Assembly: GCA_042862465.1 (NCBI GenBank)
Contig: JASTVH010000007.1
Location: 1-64,000, forward strand
Length of the DNA stretch: 64,000 bases
Reading direction: 5' to 3'
DNA from: JASTVH01 sp042862465
Lineage (GTDB): Bacteria > Pseudomonadota > Gammaproteobacteria > Pseudomonadales > Oleiphilaceae
Shown here: positions 25,469 to 34,280 of the stretch, piece after piece
How the letters are laid out: the number at the start of each line of letters is the position of its first letter
How positions within the stretch are numbered: the first letter of the stretch is position 1
Notes under the pieces: model-generated
Databases searched by the model: none
What the model saw: the letters and a program-made list of their open reading frames with translations, nothing else
Told to the model about the DNA's origin: nothing
Position numbers and translations under genes: made by a program

Positions 25469-26833
25469 TTAACGGCGACCGGAACGGCGCAGGGCTGCCG
25501 GCGTGTAGTCCTGGGTTGAACGTTTGATATCAAACTCGTAGGCCTTGCCCTCAACCTCGTTGGTCAGACCCAGAGCCAGGTAGCGTCCGGACAGCACGTC
25601 ATACAGCACTTCCATGGCGTACCAGGGTACTTTCTTGTCGTAGAAGTACATGTTGTGAGCTTCCGCCACACGCCACAACTCACCACGACCATCATAGTGG
25701 TCGATCACTGATGCGCCCCAGGTGTCTTCGTCGATGTAGAAGTCACGCTTGGCGTAGATGTGACGTTCGCCTTCCTTCAACGTGGCCACCACGTGCCAGA
25801 CACGGTGCAGTTCGTAACGTGTCAGGTCCTGATTGATGTGGCCCGCCTTGACGATCTGATCGTACGTGTATTCCTTGGAGTTGAGCTTGTAGGAGTTGTA
25901 CGGAATGTACATTTCCTTCTTGCCCTTGAGCTCCCAGTTGTAACGGTCTGGCGCCCCGTTATACATATCGAAGTTGTCAGAGGTGCGCATACCGTCAGAC
26001 GCGGTACCCGGACCGTCATACGCCACCTGCGGTGCACGACGCACGCGACGCTGACCCGCGTTGTATACCCAGGCACGACGGGGCTCCTTGACCTGGTCAA
26101 TGGTCTCGTGAACCAGCAGAACGTTGCCCGCCAGACGTGACGGCGCGGTGATCGCCTGCTTGAAGTAGAACAGGACGTTATTGTCTTCGTTGGAATCCGC
26201 ATCGGTCAATGCAGTGCGCCAGGTGATCTCGTCCTTGAACTTGACCACGCTATAGTCACCATTGGCCAGCGGCGTGACCTGACCAACGTCACGTGCCACG
26301 GAACCGCCCCGATAACGGGTGATGTGATTCCAGATCACTTCCAGACCATTCTGGGGAATGGGGAAAGGAAAAGCCGTATCGAAATCCTTAAGACCGTTAC
26401 CACCCTGCACCAGCTCGGTATTAGTGGCATTCTTCTTGACGATATCGTAAACCTTCTGCGGATAGGCCGAGGTCCGGTGTGTCGGATACACCGGAATCTT
26501 GTAGTCCGCGTACTTCTGGATCATTGCCACCTGACCGGCGGAGAGCTTGTCTTTGTACTGATCCACATTGGATTGGTCGATGATGAACTTCGGCGCCTCA
26601 TCCGCAAAGGGATCCACATAACCGGAGCTGTCACTGAACCCGGCCGGCACCTTCTGCAAACCGCCATCCCATGCCGGGATTTCACCACCATTCCCCGCTT
26701 TTTCCGCCCCGATGGGGGTTAGCGTGTCCCCCAACTTGGCCGCCTCGGAAGGCGACACCTTGCCCCACGCGGAACCCGCCAGCAACGACAACGTCACCAC
26801 ACTGCCGGCGATTAATTTCTTATTTAATTTCAT
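25469..26833 (-). CDS. DUF1329 family exported protein
   Basis: This is a 454-residue exported protein of the DUF1329 family. The signal peptide is basic then hydrophobic (MKLNKKLIAGSVVTLSLLAG), with cleavage likely after WGK or AWG. Family features include PAWDGGLQKVPAGF near the mature start and DRYNWELKGKKEMYIPYN. The fold is expected to resemble outer-membrane lipoprotein-sorting (LolB-like) proteins. It is downstream of the DUF1302 gene on the same strand, the usual pairing. Such pairs often accompany RND lipid or hydrophobe exporters, but no exporter gene is seen here. Confidence 0.88.
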   Translation of the reverse strand: MKLNKKLIAGSVVTLSLLAGSAWGKVSPSEAAKLGDTLTPIGAEKAGNGGEIPAWDGGLQKVPAGFSDSSGYVDPFADEAPKFIIDQSNVDQYKDKLSAGQVAMIQKYADYKIPVYPTHRTSAYPQKVYDIVKKNATNTELVQGGNGLKDFDTAFPFPIPQNGLEVIWNHITRYRGGSVARDVGQVTPLANGDYSVVKFKDEITWRTALTDADSNEDNNVLFYFKQAITAPSRLAGNVLLVHETIDQVKEPRRAWVYNAGQRRVRRAPQVAYDGPGTASDGMRTSDNFDMYNGAPDRYNWELKGKKEMYIPYNSYKLNSKEYTYDQIVKAGHINQDLTRYELHRVWHVVATLKEGERHIYAKRDFYIDEDTWGASVIDHYDGRGELWRVAEAHNMYFYDKKVPWYAMEVLYDVLSGRYLALGLTNEVEGKAYEFDIKRSTQDYTPAALRRSGRR

Positions 26834-26918
26834 GTTGCGTCTACCTCGCTAGACGGAATTCTTTAGTCGCCGGGACTGCAGTCCCGGCAGCCTCATTCGT
26901 TGGTCCTGGCCAACCGAC

Positions 26919-28823
26919 TTAGAAGGACACCGACATACTGGCGCTGAAGAAATCCCGGTCGGTCAGTTCGTTATACGGCTTGCCGCCGAAAAAGTTCGTG
27001 TAACCGACTGAGGCGGTGTACTGGTTCAGATAGGTACCTTTCACGCTAAGGCCAATGGACTTCTGACCTTCACGGAAATTGGCACCCGGCTCAGGCGCAT
27101 AACCGTTCACGTCATGCGAGAAGGCAATCTGCGGCTGCAGGTTGACCCCGGCAAAGGCGTTGTCGTAATCCCATACCAGACGGCCCACATAGCCCCAGGA
27201 GAACGGAGTCACGAAACCTTCGTTGGTGCAGTAGGAGTCGTTGATGTTGACGTCATCGCCGTTGGCCACGCTGCCACTGGTACAGGTGGTGGTCACGCTG
27301 GTATCCGGATCGGTGTAGGAGAACTCACCCATACCGAAAGCACCGGAACGACCGTAACGTGCCTCGGACTTGTCCGGAAGGTCATGGACATAGGTACCGC
27401 CCACTTCAAACACCAGGCTCAAGCGGCTGGCACCCATCACCTGCTCGTAAAACTTGATGAAGGTGGCCTGCAGTTGGGAAACCTTGAAGCGGTCATAGCC
27501 ATCCACGGCCTTGCCCTGCAGATCGGCGATGGCCTGTGCTTCGGTCGCGCCATTGTCGATCCGTTTCTGCACTTCCTGCTGATAAAGCTTGGAGTAAGGA
27601 CGCTGGATACCGCCGTTGATCAGCTCAAAGGCGTTCCACTGGATCGGCATGTTGGGACGGAAGCTGTATTCCGCACCCAGGGAGTAACCGCCCGGCAGGT
27701 TGGTGTTGATGCTCAGGCCGTACAGGTCGATCCCTTCCGGGTACTCGATGAAGTAGTTCGGCAGATTGACGCCGTTGTTTGGGTCATTCACCCGGCCACT
27801 GACATACGGCAGACGGCTGTGGTAGCGAATGTAGTAGAAACCCAGTTCAGAGTCGTTCAGGGCGGGCACGTACCAGCGCAGAGCCGCACCGAACTGATCG
27901 CCGTCATCCGGCTCGCGGTCGCCTTCGCGCTGGGCGACCAGCCCTTGCGCCTCGGCCTGGAAGTCAGGCAACTGGCCCGCCAGAAGTACCGGACCACAGC
28001 CATCCGCTGCGAAATCGTTGGTGGAGAAGAAGGTCCCGCAATCGTCAGGACGGACCTTTTCCCAGCCCATCTGCGCGAAGGCTTCAAGAGTGACGGACTC
28101 GGTCAGACCTATGGAGGTGTAGAACATCTCAACCGGCAGCAGGGCCTCCTTGAGCTCAGCGCCGGGTGCACGAATGGCCTGCACGTCCACCGGGTTAATA
28201 ACGTTGATACCACCCTGAATGAAGGTACTCTCACCCCAGCTTACCACCTGCTTACCGTAGCGCAGGCTTACCGGTGTGCTGCCGAAGTACCAGTCTGTCC
28301 AGACATAGGCATCCAGGAATTCGGCACCGGAAGCGTTGGCATCCGCCTCCTCGTTCAGCTGACGACGCTGACCGGAGGGATCCATTGCACGCTTCTCGTC
28401 TTTGAGTTCAAAGTCATACCAGTAACGGCCACGAACGAAACCACCGACACGGGTCAGGTAATCGCCATAAACCGGATAGTTCAGGTACAGCTCACTGGTA
28501 CCTTTGACGATCTTGGAAACGGTCTTGTCGTTCTCGAAGTTGAGATTGCCGTCATCGTAGTTGTTGGAAGAGGCCCCGGTGGTGGTCCCGGCATAAATCG
28601 GGACGCCGTTGCCATTGAGACCAAGGTTGCCCTGTGAAATCAAACGCTTGTCACGCTCCTGGGCACGCCAGATAGCGCCTGCACTCAACGTTGTATCAAA
28701 AGCACCTTCAAGATCACCCAGGTAAAACTGGAAGGCGCTTGCAGGCGCCGACATCCCCGCTGCAACTGCGGCGGCCAGCGGCAATCGCACCCATTTCTGC
28801 CACCGATGAGTTGTTTTTGTCAT
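26919..28823 (-). CDS. DUF1302 family outer-membrane protein
   Basis: This is a 634-residue exported protein of the DUF1302 family, probably an outer-membrane beta-barrel. The signal peptide ends near PASA, before FQFYLGDLEGAFDTTLS, a typical family start. The C-terminus SASMSVSF ends in Phe, as outer-membrane proteins do. I use the ATG at 28823, with GGAG nine bases before it, rather than the GTG at 28832. It precedes the DUF1329 gene by 85 bp. Related pairs occur with genes for uptake or modification of lipids, terpenes and other hydrophobic compounds, and the neighbouring thiolase would suit this. Confidence 0.88.
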   Translation of the reverse strand: MTKTTHRWQKWVRLPLAAAVAAGMSAPASAFQFYLGDLEGAFDTTLSAGAIWRAQERDKRLISQGNLGLNGNGVPIYAGTTTGASSNNYDDGNLNFENDKTVSKIVKGTSELYLNYPVYGDYLTRVGGFVRGRYWYDFELKDEKRAMDPSGQRRQLNEEADANASGAEFLDAYVWTDWYFGSTPVSLRYGKQVVSWGESTFIQGGINVINPVDVQAIRAPGAELKEALLPVEMFYTSIGLTESVTLEAFAQMGWEKVRPDDCGTFFSTNDFAADGCGPVLLAGQLPDFQAEAQGLVAQREGDREPDDGDQFGAALRWYVPALNDSELGFYYIRYHSRLPYVSGRVNDPNNGVNLPNYFIEYPEGIDLYGLSINTNLPGGYSLGAEYSFRPNMPIQWNAFELINGGIQRPYSKLYQQEVQKRIDNGATEAQAIADLQGKAVDGYDRFKVSQLQATFIKFYEQVMGASRLSLVFEVGGTYVHDLPDKSEARYGRSGAFGMGEFSYTDPDTSVTTTCTSGSVANGDDVNINDSYCTNEGFVTPFSWGYVGRLVWDYDNAFAGVNLQPQIAFSHDVNGYAPEPGANFREGQKSIGLSVKGTYLNQYTASVGYTNFFGGKPYNELTDRDFFSASMSVSF

Positions 28824-29359
28824 TGAACGCACTCCGTCTTTTTATGAGTCGCTGATCTGGAATAATAAACCCAGACGAATCAAGTTGTTGTATAGACTGT
28901 GTTACAAGCGGTCTTATCGAGCCCAGGAACGTTTGACCGGGGTTCCCCGACATACTCCGCACCGCGGCAGCCAGCCCTTGCCCCCTACTTGCCCAAGGGC
29001 CCGGAAGGGAGACGTGCCGATAATTGTTCCTCACTATAGACGCAAATTCACGATTCAACCAATTTTCAGGAAAGGAATTTTCGCCAATGAACCGCTGGCT
29101 TAGGTGCGCTTTTTCCAGGCCGCCACAGGTTGGCTTTCTGGCATCGTTTGCCCCGTGCCGCAGGGCGTCAAAGAGTTTGGTTGGCTCTTTGTAATCGCCC
29201 CTATGTCCTTCTGAGCAGACTCCAGTAAAATGGGTCGTCCTTTATACACCCGCAAGACCGCAAGGAGGCGCCGATTAACGCCTGAACCCGGTGCAATGCC
29301 CCGCGAACACAGGCCTCAATCAGCGCTTTCTTTAAGCCAACGAAAAGAGTGAGGAAGAC
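28824..29359. other. Divergent intergenic region before DUF1302 and thiolase genes
   Basis: This 536-bp region separates divergent genes and should hold both promoters. I see no consensus that can be assigned with confidence. There is an AAGGAGG at about 29263, but no codable frame follows it. An 18-codon frame from ATG 29295 ends shortly before the thiolase ribosome site, again without its own site. No RNA gene or repeat is recognisable. Confidence 0.5.
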
Positions 29360-30544
29360 ATGGGCCAAGATTCAGTCGTGATCGTTAACGGCGCCCGAAC
29401 GCCAATGGGCGGTTTTCAGGGCAGCCTGAGCAGCGTCAGCGCGCCGGAACTGGGCGCGTTGAGCATCCAGGAAGCCATTCGCCGCGCCGGCCTGCAGCCG
29501 GAGGACATTCAGGAAGTCATCCTCGGCAATGTCCTGCCCGCCGGCCTCAAGCAGGGCCCGGCTCGTCAGGCCATGCGTAAGGCTGGCATCCCCGACAACT
29601 GCGGCGCCACGACCATCAACAAACTGTGCGGCTCTGGCATGAAAGCCGCCATGCTGGCCCACGACCTGATCAAGGCCGGCACCAACGACATCATGGTGGC
29701 CGGGGGTATGGAAAGCATGTCCAACGCCCCATACATCCTGCTGGATGCCCGTAAGGGCTATCGCATGGGCCCTGGCACCGCACCTCAGGACCACATGTTC
29801 CTGGATGGCCTGGAAGATGCCGAAACCGGCCGCCTGATGGGCGCGTTCGCTCAGGACATGGCCGATGAGAAGGGCTACACCCGTGAAGACATGGACAACT
29901 ACGCCATCGAATCCCTGAAACGTGCTCAGAAGGCCATCAAGGAGGGGATTCTGGACAACGAAATCGTGCCGGTCACGGTCAAGACCCGCAAAGGCGAAAA
30001 CGTTGTCAAAGATGACGAGCAACCCCTCACGGCCAACCTGGAGAAGATCCCTCACCTGCGCCCGGCCTTCAAGAAGGACGGCACGGTGACCGCAGCCAAT
30101 GCGTCTTCCATTTCCGATGGCGCGTCCGCGCTGATCCTGATGCGCGAGTCCGAAGCGCAGAAACGCGGTCTCAAGCCGATGGCGCGCATTGTCGGCCATA
30201 CCACCAACTCCCGGCACCCGTCGGAATTCACGGTGGCGCCGGTGGGCGCGATCAGCAGTCTGCTGGAAAAGGTGGCCTGGAGCACCGAAGAGGTGGATCT
30301 GTACGAGATCAACGAAGCCTTCGCCATGGTGGCGATGATGCCGATCCGCGAACTTGGCCTGGATCCGGAAAAGGTGAACGTCTATGGCGGCGCCTGTGCC
30401 CAGGGGCACCCGGTGGGCTCAACCGGCTCCCGGCTGCTGGTGACCCTGATGTATGCCCTGCAGCAGCAAGGCAAGAAGAAGGGGGTTGCGTCCCTGTGCA
30501 TCGGCGGCGGCGAAGCCACCGCGATGGCCATCGAGATGCTGTAA
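29360..30544 (+). CDS. Thiolase family acetyl-CoA C-acyltransferase
   Basis: This is a thiolase of 394 residues that catalyses reversible cleavage or condensation of acyl-CoA and acetyl-CoA. The active-site residues are visible: Cys90 in NKLCGSGMKA, His350 in GHPVGSTGSR and Cys380 in CIGGGEAT. The length is normal. The ATG is preceded by GAGGAAG. It stands alone, divergent from the DUF1302 gene. An acetyl-CoA acetyltransferase role (PhaA/AtoB-like) is likely, and a 3-ketoacyl-CoA thiolase in beta-oxidation is the alternative. Confidence 0.93.
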   Translation: MGQDSVVIVNGARTPMGGFQGSLSSVSAPELGALSIQEAIRRAGLQPEDIQEVILGNVLPAGLKQGPARQAMRKAGIPDNCGATTINKLCGSGMKAAMLAHDLIKAGTNDIMVAGGMESMSNAPYILLDARKGYRMGPGTAPQDHMFLDGLEDAETGRLMGAFAQDMADEKGYTREDMDNYAIESLKRAQKAIKEGILDNEIVPVTVKTRKGENVVKDDEQPLTANLEKIPHLRPAFKKDGTVTAANASSISDGASALILMRESEAQKRGLKPMARIVGHTTNSRHPSEFTVAPVGAISSLLEKVAWSTEEVDLYEINEAFAMVAMMPIRELGLDPEKVNVYGGACAQGHPVGSTGSRLLVTLMYALQQQGKKKGVASLCIGGGEATAMAIEML

Positions 30545-30547
30545 TGG

Positions 30548-30598
30548 CTGGATAGCCGGCTATCCAGCGTCGGACGTCTGAGGTCGGACGTCCGACGC
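30548..30598. repeat. Two tandem perfect palindromes between convergent genes
   Basis: A 20-bp perfect palindrome (30548-30567, CTGGATAGCC/GGCTATCCAG) overlaps by one base a second inverted repeat. The second has 12-bp arms, GCGTCGGACGTC (30567-30578) and GACGTCCGACGC (30587-30598), around an 8-nt loop. They fill the gap between the thiolase stop and the zapE stop. There is no T run, so they may act as a Rho-assisted terminator or transcript-end protector. Confidence 0.75.
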
Positions 30599-30599
30599 C

Positions 30600-31703
30600 T
30601 TAGGGCCGGTGCTCGAGCTCGAGGTATTCATGGGACTGCATTTCCAGCAGTCGAGATTCGGTGCGCTCGAACTCGAACTCCAGACGACCTCCCGCATAGA
30701 GCTCCGGAATAGGAGCTGCCGCAGAAATGATCACCTTCACGTGACGGTCGTAAAACTCGTCGATCATGTTGATGAAACGGCGGGCCTGGTCGTCATTGTC
30801 CCTTCCCATCACCGGCACGTTGCTGACGATAATGGCGTGAAACTCCCGCGCCAGTTCAATGTAATCGTTCTGACTGCGTGGACCGTCACAAAGCGCCTTG
30901 AAACTGAACCAGGCCACGTCATCCGCATGACGGATGGCCTCGATCTTGCGGCCGTTGATCTCCAGCGCCAGATTATGATTCCCGGCTTCCACCGCGAGGG
31001 CGTCATAGCTGCGTTCCAGACTCTTGTCCGCATCCTCATCGAGTGGAAAGTGATACAGCTCCGCTTGCTCCAAAGTCCGAAGACGGTAGTCCACGCCGCC
31101 ATCAACGTTAACCACCTCCGTATGCTCGTTGAGCAGATCGATAGCCGGCAGGAAACGTGCCCGCTGTAAGCCGTCCTTATAAAGCCCATCGGGCACGATG
31201 TTGGAAGTACATACCAGGGTCACACCCCGAGAGAAGAGCCCGTCCAGGAGCGTTGCCAGGATCATCGCGTCGCCGATGTCGGACACGAAGAATTCATCAA
31301 AACAGATAATGATGGCTTCCTCGCTGAAACGTTCAGCGATGACATCGAGTGGATTTTTCACACCCTTGAGGGTTTTCAGCTCATTGTGGACGCGCTGCAT
31401 AAAGCGGTGAAAGTGCGTCCTCAGTTTGCGCTCGAAAGGCAGAGCCTCATAGAACGTGTCCATGAGGTAGGTTTTGCCCCGCCCAACACCGCCCCAGAAG
31501 TACAGCCCCTTGACGGGCTCCTGGCGGCCACCCCGCAGCCGCCGTTTGAGGCGCTGCAGTTTTTTCTCTCGCCGGGCATTCACCACAACCAGCTTCTCGT
31601 ACAGCGCCTGCAGGCGGCTGACCGCGTCAGCTTGGGCACTGTCCTTTTCAAAACCGGGTTTCTGCAGATCGGCTTGGTAACGTTCCCAGGGCGTCATTGT
31701 CAC
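30600..31703 (-). CDS. zapE: Cell division ATPase ZapE (AFG1-like)
   Basis: This is an AFG1/LACE1-family P-loop ATPase of 367 residues. In Escherichia coli ZapE acts at the division site and affects Z-ring stability. Walker A is in YFWGGVGRGKTYLMD, and Walker B is IICFDEFFVSD. SNVPVMGRDNDDQARRFINM is a conserved family segment. The GTG at 31703 has AGAGG seven bases upstream. The ATG at 31697 (MTPWERY) matches the usual family start, so two residues are uncertain. It is divergent from zapG. Confidence 0.92.
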   Translation of the reverse strand: MTMTPWERYQADLQKPGFEKDSAQADAVSRLQALYEKLVVVNARREKKLQRLKRRLRGGRQEPVKGLYFWGGVGRGKTYLMDTFYEALPFERKLRTHFHRFMQRVHNELKTLKGVKNPLDVIAERFSEEAIIICFDEFFVSDIGDAMILATLLDGLFSRGVTLVCTSNIVPDGLYKDGLQRARFLPAIDLLNEHTEVVNVDGGVDYRLRTLEQAELYHFPLDEDADKSLERSYDALAVEAGNHNLALEINGRKIEAIRHADDVAWFSFKALCDGPRSQNDYIELAREFHAIIVSNVPVMGRDNDDQARRFINMIDEFYDRHVKVIISAAAPIPELYAGGRLEFEFERTESRLLEMQSHEYLELEHRP

Positions 31704-31893
31704 GCGAAAACCTCTTCGTATCGCTCAAGAACGGCGCCGCATTGTCCCTGATTTGGACGCTCGACTCCACTCCCCTCGCTCGCGGGCTCTATGCGACCTA
31801 TGGAGGATGGAGTACCATGGTCCCCTTGTCAGAGGGCCGGTATACTTTCCGCTTTATGGTTTCCGGCGACTCCACAGAGCAAAGGTGGTAAGC

Positions 31894-32346
31894 ATGACAG
31901 AGAGTATGAATCCGGCGCTTGTATTCGGCCTGGGGGGGCTGGTTTTGGGCGCCCTGGTGGGGCTGCTGATTGGCCGGCTGATCTGGGCCCGTGGCGCACA
32001 GAACCGGCGCGTCTCGCAGCAACTGGATGACCTGCAGAACGAATATCTGCGCTATCAGGCCCAGGTGAACGAGCACTTCATGGAAACCGCCCACCGGGTC
32101 CGGCGGCTGAACGATGCCTACCGGGACATGCACGAACACCTGTCCAGCGGTGCCTCACGGCTCTGTAGCGACGGGGAGTGGAAAGAAGCGCTGGACCCCG
32201 CTGCCTTCAAGCAGCGTCTGGATTACAACCTCAGCTCAACCGACGGCGTGGAACCGCCCCGGGACTATGCCCCCAAGGCTGACCCGGAAGAGCGCGGCAC
32301 CCTGGCAGAGGATTACGGGCTGAGCGAAGAGAAAGAAAAGTCCTGA
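31894..32346 (+). CDS. zapG: YhcB/ZapG family protein (DUF1043)
   Basis: This is a 150-residue inner-membrane protein with one N-terminal membrane segment (VFGLGGLVLGALVGLLIGRLIW). A coiled-coil-like cytoplasmic region with QQLDDLQNEYLRYQAQVNEHF and ETAHRVRRLNDAYRDMHEHL follows. YhcB links cell division, envelope growth and phospholipid homeostasis in Escherichia coli. The start at 31894 has AAAGGTGG just upstream. The frame upstream of it is not coding. It is divergent from zapE. Confidence 0.9.
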   Translation: MTESMNPALVFGLGGLVLGALVGLLIGRLIWARGAQNRRVSQQLDDLQNEYLRYQAQVNEHFMETAHRVRRLNDAYRDMHEHLSSGASRLCSDGEWKEALDPAAFKQRLDYNLSSTDGVEPPRDYAPKADPEERGTLAEDYGLSEEKEKS

Positions 32347-32386
32347 TTAGCGGGCGTCCCGCCCGGGACACTCGCCCTAATAGGCA

Positions 32387-33142
32387 TTAGACTGGGCTGG
32401 GGATATCGACAAAGGAACAGTCGATCCCGAACCGGTCTGCCAGACGCTCCCCCAGAGCCTGAACGCCATAACGCTCAGTGGCGTGGTGCCCCGCTGCAAA
32501 ATAGTGAATCCCCAGCTCACGTGCGGTATGCACCGTGGGCTCCGAGATTTCCCCACTGATATAGGCCTGTGCGCCCGCAGCGATGGCCCGCTGGATGAAC
32601 CCCTGGGCCGCACCGGTACAGAACACCACATCCTCTATCCGCTCGGCACCCTGCCCCACATGCAATGGCGCCTGCCCCAGCACGGCCTGCAATTGCTCGG
32701 CCAGTTCCGACCAGGTGGCCGGTTGTGCCAAACGCCCATGCCACAGGAGCTCGGTCGGCTCCGAGGTCAAGGGGGCAGCGTCTTTCAGGTTGAGCTGTCT
32801 GGCCAGACAACGGTTGTTCCCCAGCTCCGGGTGTGCATCCAGCGGCAGGTGATAGGCCACCAGACTGATGCCGTGTTTCAGCAGCGTTTCCAGGCGGCGC
32901 TTTTTCATGCCCACCACCGGCTCGGGCTCACCTTTCCAGAAATACCCGTGATGCACCAGCACCATGTCGGCCTCGGTTTCCACCGCGGCATCCAGCAGGT
33001 CCTGACAGGCGGTCACACCACACAGGATCCGCTGCACCTGTTCCCGGCCCTCGACCTGGAGGCCATTGGGGCAGTAATCCTTGAACAACTGGGGATTGAG
33101 CCATTGATTCAGGGCGTCCAGAATCTCGTCACGATGCGCCAT
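32387..33142 (-). CDS. Nif3-like dinuclear metal-centre protein (YbgI family)
   Basis: This is a 251-residue protein of the Nif3/YbgI family, which forms toroidal hexamers with a two-metal centre. The start LDALNQWLNPQLFKDYCPNGLQVEG is typical. The metal-ligand regions include MVLVHHGYFWKG, the later YFAAGHHATERYG and the ISGEISEP segment. YbgI is proposed to be a GTP cyclohydrolase-like or hydrolase-like metal enzyme, but the true substrate is uncertain. hisC ends 16 bp downstream of... its start codon side, on the same strand, so hisC is transcribed first. Confidence 0.9.
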   Translation of the reverse strand: MAHRDEILDALNQWLNPQLFKDYCPNGLQVEGREQVQRILCGVTACQDLLDAAVETEADMVLVHHGYFWKGEPEPVVGMKKRRLETLLKHGISLVAYHLPLDAHPELGNNRCLARQLNLKDAAPLTSEPTELLWHGRLAQPATWSELAEQLQAVLGQAPLHVGQGAERIEDVVFCTGAAQGFIQRAIAAGAQAYISGEISEPTVHTARELGIHYFAAGHHATERYGVQALGERLADRFGIDCSFVDIPSPV

Positions 33143-33158
33143 GCTGCACTCCCGTTAA

Positions 33159-34223
33159 TCAGAGGTTCCCTAGAATCGCTTTCAGAGAGCGAATCAATGC
33201 TTCGTTTTCCTCCGGCGTACCAACCGTAATCCGCAGGAACCGGTCAATGCGCGGCTTGTTGAAATAGCGCACGATAATCCCGTCTTCCCGCAGCGCCTTC
33301 CCAAGCTGGGCCGCCGGGTGCTCCGGATGGGATACAAAAACGAAGTTGGCCTGGGACGGCAACACTTCGAACCCCAGTTCCCGCAGGGCACGGCTCATCT
33401 GTTCGCGACTCTCCATAACCCGTGCCCGGGTATCCTGGAAATAGGCCTCGTCCTCAAAGGCGGCAACCGCGCCAGCAATGGCCAGTCGATCCAGCGGGTA
33501 GGAATTGAAGCTGTTCTTGACCCGCTCCAGGCCGGCGATCAGATCCCTGTGCCCGACGGCCCAGCCCACCCGAAGTCCCGCCAGGGAACGGGATTTGGAA
33601 ACGGTCTGCACCACCAGCAGATTGGGATAGCGATCCACCAGGCTGATGGCCGATTCGGCTCCGAAATCGACATAGGCTTCGTCAACGACAACCACGGACG
33701 CTGTCTGTCGCGCCAACAGCTTCTCCAGCTCATCCGGCCCGAGAACCAGGCCCGTGGGCGCGTTGGGGTTGGCAAAAATGATGCCCCCGTTTTCGTCCGG
33801 AAAGGCACTGACATCGATCTGGAACTGCCCGTTCAAAGCTACGGTTTCGTATTCGATTCCGTACAGTCCGCAATACACCGGATAAAAACTGTAGGTGATA
33901 TCGGGGAAGGCGATCGGCCGATCCTGCTTGAAGAAGCCGAGAAACACATGCGCCAGTACTTCATCGGAGCCGTTACCCACAAAGACCTGATTGGACTCCA
34001 CGCCATGATGCGCCGCAATAACATCTTTGAGCTGCTGGCTGTTGGGATCGGGATACAGGCGCAAACCGTCATCGGTGGCTTCCTGGATGGCACGGATCAC
34101 CTTGGGTGACGGCCCGTAGGGATTCTCGTTGGTGTTGAGCTTGATGAGCGATTGCCCCTTGGGCTGCTCGCCAGGCACATAGGGCTGCAGCTCATTGACA
34201 AAGGGACTCCAGAAACGGCTCAT
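33159..34223 (-). CDS. hisC: Histidinol-phosphate aminotransferase
   Basis: This PLP-dependent aminotransferase converts imidazole acetol phosphate to histidinol phosphate in histidine synthesis. It has 354 residues. The PLP lysine lies in VSKSRSLAGLRVGWA. NTNENPYGPSP near the start and FVGNGSDEVL are typical HisC segments. I use the ATG at 34223, nine bases after GAGG, not the TTG at 34241. It follows hisD on the same strand with a 57-bp gap containing a hairpin. Confidence 0.95.
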   Translation of the reverse strand: MSRFWSPFVNELQPYVPGEQPKGQSLIKLNTNENPYGPSPKVIRAIQEATDDGLRLYPDPNSQQLKDVIAAHHGVESNQVFVGNGSDEVLAHVFLGFFKQDRPIAFPDITYSFYPVYCGLYGIEYETVALNGQFQIDVSAFPDENGGIIFANPNAPTGLVLGPDELEKLLARQTASVVVVDEAYVDFGAESAISLVDRYPNLLVVQTVSKSRSLAGLRVGWAVGHRDLIAGLERVKNSFNSYPLDRLAIAGAVAAFEDEAYFQDTRARVMESREQMSRALRELGFEVLPSQANFVFVSHPEHPAAQLGKALREDGIIVRYFNKPRIDRFLRITVGTPEENEALIRSLKAILGNL

Positions 34224-34255
34224 GTTGTCGAACCTCTTCAAAGCGGCTTTTCACT

Positions 34256-34277
34256 GCCGACGCACGCGGGCGTCGGC
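34256..34277 (-). repeat. Intercistronic hairpin hisD-hisC
   Basis: The arms GCCGACGC and GCGTCGGC (8 bp, 6-nt loop) lie between the hisD stop and the hisC start. No T run follows on the minus strand. It may stabilise the upstream message or reduce read-through. Confidence 0.6.
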
Positions 34278-34280
34278 CAT

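Noticed and set aside
27114..28637. A 507-codon plus-strand open frame opposite the DUF1302 gene
   Set aside because: It is a long antisense shadow: its protein has biased composition (Val/His/Gly) and no domain, while the minus-strand protein has signal peptide and family features.
29263..29355. An AAGGAGG site and an 18-codon frame upstream of the thiolase
   Set aside because: The site is not followed by a start codon at usable distance, and the tiny frame has no ribosome site. A leader peptide is not supported.
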